Shown here: piece by piece, positions 7,056 to 13,202 of the stretch
How the letters are laid out: each line of letters starts with the position of its first letter
How positions within the stretch are numbered: the stretch's first letter is position 1
DNA from: DAISJI01 sp964559835
GTDB taxonomy: Bacteria; Acidobacteriota; Terriglobia; Terriglobales; Acidobacteriaceae
Assembly (NCBI GenBank): GCA_964559835.1
Contig: CAZLJE010000062.1
Coordinates: forward strand, 1 to 15,261
Direction of reading: 5' to 3'
Length of the DNA: 15,261 nt
Notes under the pieces: model-generated
The model's input: only the letters and a program-made list of their open reading frames with translations
Told to the model about the DNA's origin: nothing
Database searches by the model: none
Position numbers and translations under genes: made by a program

Positions 7056-8498
7056 ATGCGGAAATCGTTTGCAGTCCAATCCGGACGGTTTTTCGCCGTG
7101 GCGGCAGTCGTCGCGGGTATCACTTTTATCGACGTTCGCGTCGCACGAGTGAATCCCACCACGGCTGGGTTCATGTTCCTGCTGGCGGTATTGATCATTG
7201 CTGCCTGGTGGGGCCTTCGTTACGCGATTGTGATGTCGGCACTGGCCACTCTTTGCTACAACTTCTTCTTTTTCCCTCCCGTTGGCCAATTCACCATCGC
7301 CGAGCCGCAGAACTGGGTCGCCCTATTTACTTTTCTCGTGACCGCGGTGATTGCGAGTCAACTCGCCGAACGCGCACGCCGACAGGCGTCCGCCGCCAAC
7401 CAGCGGAGGCGCGAGGTCGAACGCCTATACGCGTTCAGCCAGCAACTGCTCCTGACCGAGAACGTCTTAGAGTTGCTGAATGCGATTCCGCGGTACATCG
7501 TCGATTACTTCGGCGTGACCGGCGCGGCGATGTTTCTGGAAAACAAACAAAAGACTTATCTCTCCGACATCAGCTTGCAGGCCACGTTGACGCCGGAGCA
7601 GCTCAAAGCGGTAAGCAGCCGCGGCGAACCACTTCTAGATCGGAACACCGGACTGTGCTGCGTTCCATTGCGAATGGGCGTCCGCCAGATCGGGAGCCTG
7701 GGAATGATCGGATGTCAGTTGTCGCGCGAGACCTTGGAAGCCATCGGCAGTCTCGCGGCCACCGCTATCGAACGTGCCAGTACGGTCGAGAAGCTCACCA
7801 AGACCGAGGCCGCGCGCGAGAGTGAACGCCTCCGTTCGCTTCTCCTCGATTCCGTTACTCACGAATTTCGGACGCCGCTTACGTCAATCAAGGCTTCTGC
7901 CGAGATGCTTCTCGGAGACGGGCTGCCGGAGGAAGATCGCAAAGAGTACGCTTCGATCATCAACGAAGAAAGCGATCGCCTGAACCGGCTAGTCGGCGAG
8001 GCGGCGGAAGTGGCACAGCTTGATGCGCACCAGGTGGAATTGCATTTCGAGCCGCACAGCATCCGTGATGCGATTGAGCTGGCTCTTCAGCGCTCGCAGC
8101 ACATTGACGAGCGGCACAAAGTCGAAGTGAATTCGGCCGCCGACCTTCCAGCGATCCAAATGGATGTCGAGCGCATCGCCGAGGTCATCGCGCAACTGCT
8201 CGAAAATGCGGATAAGTACTCACCGGCCGGAACTCCCATTCACATCACGGCCGAGGCACGAAACAATCTGCTTGTCACGAGCGTTGCCGACCATGGACCC
8301 GGAATTGACGATCTCGAACAGGCGATGATCTTCGAAAAGTTCTATCGCGGACGAAATCAGCGGGTTGCCGTTCGCGGGACCGGCATGGGGCTGGCCATCG
8401 CAAAGGCAATCGTGGAACTCCACGGTGGGACGATAGGCGTTACCAGCCAGCCCGGACACGGGTCTGTCTTTTCCTTCTCGTTGCCACTGCGCCGCTGA
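7056..8498 (+). CDS. Sensor histidine kinase equivalent to the C-terminal half of KdpD (DUF4118-GAF-HisKA-HATPase)
   Basis: The 480-residue product begins with a compact membrane domain of four helices (about 10-28, 36-52, 54-75, 87-104) containing the FFFPPVGQFTI stretch typical of the DUF4118 domain of KdpD. A coiled linker, a GAF-like region (about 125-240) and a kinase core follow. The core shows H269 in the H-box THEFRTPLTS, N384 in the N-box LLENADKYSP, G1 box DHGPGI (412-417), F-box FEKFYRG and G2 box GTGMGL (441-446). The KdpD and USP domains that normally precede DUF4118 are absent here and encoded divergently 137 bp away. All catalytic residues are intact, so this is probably the enzyme that phosphorylates KdpE. 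ATG 7056 starts just ahead of the first helix. No strong ribosome site is visible. It converges on the downstream permease with a 24-bp gap. Confidence 0.93.
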   Translation: MRKSFAVQSGRFFAVAAVVAGITFIDVRVARVNPTTAGFMFLLAVLIIAAWWGLRYAIVMSALATLCYNFFFFPPVGQFTIAEPQNWVALFTFLVTAVIASQLAERARRQASAANQRRREVERLYAFSQQLLLTENVLELLNAIPRYIVDYFGVTGAAMFLENKQKTYLSDISLQATLTPEQLKAVSSRGEPLLDRNTGLCCVPLRMGVRQIGSLGMIGCQLSRETLEAIGSLAATAIERASTVEKLTKTEAARESERLRSLLLDSVTHEFRTPLTSIKASAEMLLGDGLPEEDRKEYASIINEESDRLNRLVGEAAEVAQLDAHQVELHFEPHSIRDAIELALQRSQHIDERHKVEVNSAADLPAIQMDVERIAEVIAQLLENADKYSPAGTPIHITAEARNNLLVTSVADHGPGIDDLEQAMIFEKFYRGRNQRVAVRGTGMGLAIAKAIVELHGGTIGVTSQPGHGSVFSFSLPLRR

Positions 8499-8522
8499 GC
8501 GTGTTGGAAAGGAGCCGCTGCT

Positions 8523-10775
8523 CTACGAAGGAGCGCGCCGGTCTTTAATCTGTTCCAAGTGCCCTTTAAGGCGGGTCAGAAGGTTCGCACGCTCCTGCGT
8601 ATCGAGTTCCTGCTGAAGCTGATCCAGGGCAAAGTGAACGACATCGTGGTGGTGAAGCTCTTCGGGCGCGATGCCAGAGCTGAGCTTGAGCCAGATCCCG
8701 TGCAGGAGATCGATTTCCTTGGCCGTCAGATGCGGTGCGTGCGGGCCGAGATAGAAAACATGTTCATGTCCTTCTGGAGAATAGATCTGCAACGCCAATT
8801 GCGGCTTAGGCTCAGGCAGGCGTTCCCACGCCAGACCTGCTATCCGAGCCTCTTCCGTGACGGGCCGATTAGGCGACGGACCGAGGACGACGGCCGAGGA
8901 ATGCAAGCTCTGAGCGGCCCGCAAGATCGCATCCCATTTCTCGGTCGCAGCCGCCACCGCGAGGTGGATCGTTTTGCCTTTCTTTTCTGCGACCGCTAAT
9001 GATCTCGTGAAGAGTTCCTGTTCCTCAATGCTGAACAGTTGTTCCGGTGCCAGTTCGTGCTCTCCGGAGCCAGCTCGCATCAGGAAGCGGAGGTGCAGCA
9101 CGGCGACGTCTTGCTTATGCGTATCAACTCTGTCCAGAACGGCTTTTAGGTTGTACAGCGTGTTGTAGTTGCGGACCATTACCAGAATGCTGCCGGGGCG
9201 GACACCGAGCGCTTCCGGTGTCAGATCGGCACCGGGTTCGAGGTTGAACTGATCAAGCGCGGCGTGCTCGGTGGCGTGCTTCTTGGTGACCCTTTCCGAA
9301 AACGTGAAAACACCAAAGAAAATAATGGTGAAAACGACACCGGAGATCGTCGCTACTTCCTTAGTGAATAAATTGATCAGGCACAAAGCGAACAGCACGA
9401 TCGTGATCAGGCCCAAGCCGAGTGGGATCTCAAGGTTCCCAAACTTCAAATTCAATGGGACGCGGAATTCGCGTGCGCCAGGCTCTTTGTAGCGGAGTAC
9501 CAGTACCGCAAGCCCCTTCAGGGCGAAGCTCCACATCACGCCAAACGCGTATGCCTCGCCGAGCACGAAGATGTTGCCGCGACTCAGAACAATCGTCAGC
9601 AACTGAAGTCCAACAACGAGATTCAAGATACGGTGCGACGTGCCGAATCGCCGATGCGGATGCCGAAACCAGTGTGGAAGAATCCCGTCTTCGGATACGC
9701 GATTCAGAACGCCATTCGAACCGACGATCGCGGTATTGACAGCTCCCGCCAGCATCAGAACGCCAACAACAACGACAAATACACGGAAGAGCAGCCGCAA
9801 CGGCAATGGCCCTGCCATGTACATCGCCAAGCCGCCGATCGGGTTATCAAAGAACTGGTTGCGTACGGCGTCCGGAATGATCATCACCGCGAAGAACGCC
9901 ACGCCCGCGGTAAATACCAGGCTGTAAGCGAATATGACGAAGCCAGCTTTTTCGAGATTCCGCAGTTTCGGGTGCTCAATCTCGCGGTAAACCTGCGCCA
10001 TCGTTTCCTCGCCGCTCATGGCGAGGACGGAGTGCCCGAGCCCGACCAGAATCCCGATCAATCCGACTGTGTATGGAAGCGACGTATGTCGTAGCCAGCC
10101 CAAGGCATCATTCGAATAGACCAGATTCGATAGACGCGGCCAGGGCGGTAGGTGCGCACCGCGGACCCATAGCGTGTAGGAGCACCAGGCGATCATCTCG
10201 ACCACCATCACAGTGGTCACGTACATGATCCGCAGCGCCTTCTCGCTGGATTCGGGGATGCCCTTGATGTTCTCCCACCAGAAGAAGATGGTCACAACGA
10301 TGGCGAATAGCGCGGCCGTCGCGTTCGTTGGCAGCACGAGGTGCAGATGGGTGTGCGGCAGCAGCTCGTTCAGCAGCCCTGTCAGGTACAGGCCGGCCGA
10401 CACGCCACTGATCGGTCCGGTCAGGATGTAATCGAACATCAGGGCGGAGACCGAGAACTTGGCCAACGTGCTGCCCATCGCCTCCTTGACGACGCGGTAC
10501 ACGCCGCCGCGTACAAACATGCTGGAGCTCTCGATGTACACGGCACGAACGGCGTACGAGAGCAGCATGATCGCGAGGATGAACCACGGCGCAGTCGTTC
10601 CGACAAAATGCTCAGCGATGGCGCCGGCGTAGAAGGCCGACGACCCCATGTCGTTGAGAACAACGGCGGCAGCGCGCCAAAACGAGATGAACGCCAGCAT
10701 GGCCGTAGTGGCAACGAGCACACGCTGGGTGCCTGTGAATGTAGAGGTTGGGGTCTTCTGATCAGGGGAGTGCAT
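8523..10775 (-). CDS. APC-superfamily permease with C-terminal USP-like domain, KimA-like putative K+ importer
   Basis: The product has 750 residues: about 12 membrane helices (20-495), then a cytosolic alpha/beta domain (about 525-660) and a charged helical tail. It belongs to the APC superfamily, as shown by VRGGVYRVVKE (88-98) and FDYILTGPISGVSAG (114-128). From memory of Bacillus subtilis KimA, several residues reported around its K+ sites have aligned counterparts here: D42 and Y49 (KimA DALSSVAY versus DMGSSAFY), T119 and S123 after DYIL, S254 (T in KimA) and E257 in SGEE, and Y409 in AYAFGV. An ordinary amino-acid permease would also fit the family. The potassium assignment is supported by the fused USP-like domain, the adjacent kdp locus and the KdpE-box copy upstream. 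ATG 10775 has no clear ribosome site. The stop faces the kinase gene, and no terminator is seen in the 24-bp gap. Confidence 0.85.
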   Translation of the reverse strand: MHSPDQKTPTSTFTGTQRVLVATTAMLAFISFWRAAAVVLNDMGSSAFYAGAIAEHFVGTTAPWFILAIMLLSYAVRAVYIESSSMFVRGGVYRVVKEAMGSTLAKFSVSALMFDYILTGPISGVSAGLYLTGLLNELLPHTHLHLVLPTNATAALFAIVVTIFFWWENIKGIPESSEKALRIMYVTTVMVVEMIAWCSYTLWVRGAHLPPWPRLSNLVYSNDALGWLRHTSLPYTVGLIGILVGLGHSVLAMSGEETMAQVYREIEHPKLRNLEKAGFVIFAYSLVFTAGVAFFAVMIIPDAVRNQFFDNPIGGLAMYMAGPLPLRLLFRVFVVVVGVLMLAGAVNTAIVGSNGVLNRVSEDGILPHWFRHPHRRFGTSHRILNLVVGLQLLTIVLSRGNIFVLGEAYAFGVMWSFALKGLAVLVLRYKEPGAREFRVPLNLKFGNLEIPLGLGLITIVLFALCLINLFTKEVATISGVVFTIIFFGVFTFSERVTKKHATEHAALDQFNLEPGADLTPEALGVRPGSILVMVRNYNTLYNLKAVLDRVDTHKQDVAVLHLRFLMRAGSGEHELAPEQLFSIEEQELFTRSLAVAEKKGKTIHLAVAAATEKWDAILRAAQSLHSSAVVLGPSPNRPVTEEARIAGLAWERLPEPKPQLALQIYSPEGHEHVFYLGPHAPHLTAKEIDLLHGIWLKLSSGIAPEELHHHDVVHFALDQLQQELDTQERANLLTRLKGHLEQIKDRRAPS

Positions 10776-10830
10776 TCGCTAGAATTGCGCCTGTTCTTTG
10801 CAGCACACCGGCTGCAAAATCAACAGTTTG

Positions 10831-10863
10831 AACATACCCGAGAGGACATAAAAAATTCGTAAA
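10831..10863 (-). promoter_or_regulatory. Permease promoter with KdpE-box-like repeat
   Basis: The minus strand reads TTTACGAATTTTTTATG (10863-10847), two T-rich units 11 bp apart. It shares TTTACGAA-yy-TTTTAT with the kdp promoter array. The shared CCTCTCG follows immediately (10845-10839), then a possible -10 TATGTT (10836-10831). The box lies 71 bp upstream of the permease ATG. Confidence 0.6.
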
Positions 10864-11027
10864 AAGGCGGGGTCCACTGCGGCCAGGAGACGAGTCAGAG
10901 CTTGAGAATTTTTGCATCTGGCGTGCTCGAATTCGGAGGATCGATGTCCATTAGAAGGAATAGAAGCACTCTTTAGACACTCACAAACCGGGCTACGACC
11001 GAAGCAACGAACGAAACCGAGTTGCAG

Positions 11028-11051
11028 CGCGGCGGGCGCATGCCCGCCGCG
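11028..11051. repeat. Perfect 10-bp GC inverted repeat with 4-base loop
   Basis: CGCGGCGGGC (11028-11037) and GCCCGCCGCG (11042-11051) are exact reverse complements around GCAT. No T-run follows on either strand, so it is not a standard intrinsic terminator. It resembles a REP-type palindrome or a protein-binding site upstream of the integration module. Confidence 0.6.
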
Positions 11052-11079
11052 AGCAGAGAGCACAGCCGCAGGGCGGAGT

Positions 11080-11131
11080 CCTTTCCCTTAACCCATTCCG
11101 CTTCTCCATTCCCGGTTCCCATTCCCTTCGA
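11080..11131. repeat. Four tandem 13-bp units with a CCwTTCC core
   Basis: The units are CCTTTCCCTTAAC, CCATTCCGCTTCT, CCATTCCCGGTTC and CCATTCCCTTCGA, starting at 11080, 11093, 11106 and 11119. The core is conserved and the rest is variable but pyrimidine-rich. They end 44 bp before the excisionase-like start codon. Confidence 0.6.
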
Positions 11132-11175
11132 TCCACGAACGTGCCGTCCAAAACACTTTTAACTTGGAGTTGAGA

Positions 11176-11472
11176 ATGCCGCGAACCAGTGAAGTGGTAT
11201 CACCGCGACGCGCTGAAGTGATCGAGAGGTCTGGATTGGTTCAGCACGAAACCGAATGGCTTACGGCCAGAGAAGCCGCCGCCCATCTGCGAGTGAAGGC
11301 TCGCACGTTGCTGCTTTGGACGCGTCAGGGCAGAGTGAACGGATACGCGCTTTCCGGCAGCAAGCGACGTGTGTGGCGCTATTTACGGGAGGATCTGGAC
11401 GCAGCTCTGCTCGGGAAAACCCGTGCTATGCTCGATTCGCCGTCCGTGCTCGTGACGAAAGGAGAACGATGA
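11176..11472 (+). CDS. Excisionase-family helix-turn-helix (HTH_17/MerR-like) protein
   Basis: This 98-residue protein has a MerR-type winged HTH at about 28-75 (WLTAREAAAHLRVKARTLLL, then RVWRYLREDLDAAL). That is the standard form of small excisionase or recombination directionality factors. ATG 11176 is chosen over a TTG four codons upstream because GGAG sits 6-7 bases before it. Its stop TGA overlaps the integrase ATG (ATGA), so the two are coupled as an xis-int pair. It may control excision of the element and/or transcription of the pair. The 13-bp repeats immediately upstream are candidate binding sites. The specific partner site is not known from sequence. Confidence 0.82.
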   Translation: MPRTSEVVSPRRAEVIERSGLVQHETEWLTAREAAAHLRVKARTLLLWTRQGRVNGYALSGSKRRVWRYLREDLDAALLGKTRAMLDSPSVLVTKGER

Positions 11473-12575
11473 AACGAGCACGGCATAAGCAAGGGTCTGT
11501 TGTATTCAACAGGCGCAACAAGACTTGGCATTACCTCTGGTGCGAGGGTGGACACAGGCGCTCCAAGCTGATCGGCTCAATCCGCGAGTATCCGACGAAA
11601 GCGGCGGCGTGGCGTTTAGCTGAGGCAGTGAAGGCGTCAGTTCGAGAGCCCGAAAGGCAGGCGGTCACGGTGGCAGAAATGGCTGAGCGATACCTGGCGG
11701 AGAAACTGCCAACGCGTTCAAACACCGCTCGCGTATATCGGGCGTGGTTAACGAACCACATTCTGCCGTACTGGGGAAAGCGCCAGGTAACCGAGATTCA
11801 GCCGCGAGAGGCCGAACTGTGGATCAAGCAGCTCGATCTTTCGCCTAAGAGCCGAGCACACGTCCGTCACATGCTGCGCACGCTGGTGGACTTCGCGATG
11901 TGGTCTGGCGCTCTGGAAGTCGGGCGCAATCCTGTTGACCTGGTTCGGGTCAGGGGAGCCAGCAAGCGGATGAAGCAGCCGCGCAGCTTGCGAGTGGAGG
12001 AGTTTCAGAAGCTTGCTTCGCACCTGCACGAACCGTACCGCATGATGGCACGCGTTGCGGTTTGTCTGGGCCTGCGGGTTTCGGAATTGCTCGCCCTCCG
12101 CTGGAGTGATGTCGATTGGCTAAACCAGACGATCTCCATCGAGCGCCGCATCGTAGCGCAGAAGGTGGACGAGGTAAAAACGGCAGGTTCTCGCAGATCG
12201 ATGCCGCTCGATACGGACTTGCTAGAAGTGCTGAAAGGCTGGAAGCAAACGACCAAATTTTCGGCCGAGGGCGATTGGATTTTCGCGTCCCCGGTCCAAA
12301 TAGGCCGCTTGCCCTACACCGACAGCGGCCTCTGGCGCGAGTTGCAGCGGGCGGGAAAGGCCGCGGGAATCGGGACCCTCGGAACCCATGCGTTCCGCCA
12401 CACGTACCGGTCGTGGCTTGATGCGGTCGGAACGCCGATAGCGGTTCAGCAGAAGATGATGCGGCACGCCGACATCAGAACGACGCTGAACATCTATGGC
12501 GATGTGGTGACGGACGAGATGGAGCAGGCTCACCGCAAAGTCGTGGGCCTGGCGCTGAGCGCTCCGGCAAACTGA
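11469..12575 (+). CDS. Tyrosine-recombinase integrase, complete catalytic set
   Basis: The 368-residue integrase comprises an N-terminal basic arm-binding part (about 1-65), a core-binding SAM-like domain (about 66-150) and a catalytic domain (about 172-360). Catalytic residues are in place: R203 in GLRVSELLALRW, K237 in VKTAGSRRSMPL, H307 and R310 in THAFRHTYRSW, H333 in MMRHADIRTTL and the nucleophile Y343 in LNIYGDV. The reading frame is open 71 codons further upstream, but ATG 11469 has an excellent AAAGGAG 4 bases ahead and overlaps the stop of the excisionase-like gene. The gene ends 40 bp from the 3' end of a tRNA-Asn, the usual arrangement for an element that integrates into a tRNA 3' end. 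There is no sign of decay. Confidence 0.95.
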   Translation: MKRARHKQGSVVFNRRNKTWHYLWCEGGHRRSKLIGSIREYPTKAAAWRLAEAVKASVREPERQAVTVAEMAERYLAEKLPTRSNTARVYRAWLTNHILPYWGKRQVTEIQPREAELWIKQLDLSPKSRAHVRHMLRTLVDFAMWSGALEVGRNPVDLVRVRGASKRMKQPRSLRVEEFQKLASHLHEPYRMMARVAVCLGLRVSELLALRWSDVDWLNQTISIERRIVAQKVDEVKTAGSRRSMPLDTDLLEVLKGWKQTTKFSAEGDWIFASPVQIGRLPYTDSGLWRELQRAGKAAGIGTLGTHAFRHTYRSWLDAVGTPIAVQQKMMRHADIRTTLNIYGDVVTDEMEQAHRKVVGLALSAPAN

Positions 12576-12615
12576 TTTTTAAGTGATTGCGGAGTCTCGT
12601 AACCCAAACAAAGAA

Positions 12616-12690
<75 letters not shown>

Positions 12691-12731
12691 GTGTAGCGTG
12701 GAAGGCGCGCTAAGTGCTGCGCTCCTTTATT

Positions 12732-12760
12732 TTTATAAACCAAATCTCCGGCGCGGTCAA
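12732..12760 (-). promoter_or_regulatory. Near-consensus sigma70 promoter of tRNA-Asn
   Basis: On the minus strand the -35 TTGACC (12760-12755) is separated by exactly 17 bp from the -10 TATAAA (12737-12732). The predicted start near 12725 gives a leader of about 35 nt before the tRNA 5' end at 12690. Confidence 0.75.
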
Positions 12761-12773
12761 AGCAAGCACGTAC

Positions 12774-12789
12774 TGTTCCACGTGGAACA
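12774..12789. promoter_or_regulatory. parS centromere site (ParB binding palindrome)
   Basis: TGTTCCACGTGGAACA is a perfect 16-bp palindrome that matches the widely conserved chromosomal parS consensus (TGTTyCACGTGrAACA). ParB nucleates on such sites to segregate chromosome origins, and they usually cluster near oriC. It lies 14 bp upstream of the tRNA-Asn -35 box. Confidence 0.88.
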
Positions 12790-12792
12790 ATC

Positions 12793-12801
12793 TGTGGATA
12801 A
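12793..12801 (-). promoter_or_regulatory. Consensus DnaA box next to parS
   Basis: The minus strand reads TTATCCACA, an exact match to the strong DnaA box consensus TTATnCACA. It is 3 bp from the parS palindrome. I found no cluster of further boxes here, so it is not by itself an origin. A single 9-mer can occur by chance. Confidence 0.5.
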
Positions 12802-12906
12802 AATGTACTGATGCAGGATTCCTCAGTCCCATTCGGTGGACATGTGCATCGAGAAGTCGTGAATGGTCATCGGTCACCGGCATGAGTGAGCAAGGCGCGG
12901 CCTCGA

Positions 12907-12936
12907 TTGACCATGACTTTCGGCGCGTGTTATACA
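12907..12936 (+). promoter_or_regulatory. Candidate hppA promoter
   Basis: TTGACC (12907-12912) is followed after 18 bp by TATACA (12931-12936). Transcription from about 12943 would give a leader of about 260 nt before the hppA ATG. The match is reasonable but not decisive. Confidence 0.35.
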
Positions 12937-13093
12937 TCGCTGTTTGCCGTTGCGACGCTGAGCACGTTCGTGCGCGCGGACGGCAGGCAAACCCCGCGGT
13001 CCCAGGCTGCATGTAAGCTGCGGAACAGGACCGAGCGCGGCCAAACGCAACGCTCCCGTTTGACGTGGAAGCGCGCACCCGGGGGGTACAGCA

Positions 13094-13110
13094 GGCAGTG
13101 AGGAACTGCC
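13094..13110 (+). other. Leader hairpin upstream of hppA
   Basis: GGCAGT (13094-13099) and ACTGCC (13105-13110) form a perfect 6-bp stem with loop GAGGA. It lies about 92 nt upstream of the hppA start codon. I do not recognise a known riboswitch class. Confidence 0.35.
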
Positions 13111-13167
13111 GAAGCGGCCCTTGGCGGTGAACGTATCCTGAAACCTCTCTGGAGGAGCCTGAGCGTC

Positions 13168-13182
13168 GGCTCGTGAAGAGCC
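13168..13182 (+). other. Small hairpin just upstream of hppA, with an alternative pairing partner
   Basis: GGCTC (13168-13172) can pair with GAGCC at 13178-13182 or with the identical GAGCC at 13155-13159, giving two mutually exclusive short stems within 50 nt of the start codon. The stems are short and a chance origin is possible. Confidence 0.25.
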
Positions 13183-13202
13183 TCGTCAGCAGTCCCATAC
13201 CT

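Larger units (their letters stand above)
10776..11175. other. Intergenic region between the permease and the excisionase-like gene
   Basis: The 400 bp between the divergent permease and excisionase-like genes hold the permease promoter with a KdpE-like box (10831-10863), a perfect 10-bp GC hairpin (11028-11051) and four 13-bp tandem units (11080-11131). I see no RNA gene and no convincing coding region. A 10-codon ORF with a good ribosome site (10944-10976) is noted but not called. Confidence 0.6.
12691..13202. other. 512-bp intergenic region: tRNA promoter, parS, DnaA box and hppA leader
   Basis: The tRNA-proximal 110 bp hold the tRNA-Asn promoter, a perfect parS palindrome and a DnaA box. 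The remaining 400 bp probably form the hppA promoter and leader, with a candidate -35/-10 pair at 12907-12936 and two hairpins. Open frames crossing this region on the minus strand run antisense into hppA and look like shadows. Confidence 0.6.

Noticed and set aside
8499..8522. A bidirectional terminator between the convergent kinase and permease genes
   Set aside because: The 24-bp gap has no inverted repeat or T-run that would support one.
10944..10976. A 10-codon ORF (MSIRRNRSTL) with a good GGAGG ribosome site
   Set aside because: It is too short to judge, has no amino-acid bias typical of a leader peptide and no coupled gene downstream. Chance is the simpler explanation.
13057..13072. 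CGTTTGACGTGGAAGC as a second parS site
   Set aside because: It differs from the parS palindrome at four positions including the central half-site symmetry, so it is probably not a functional ParB site.
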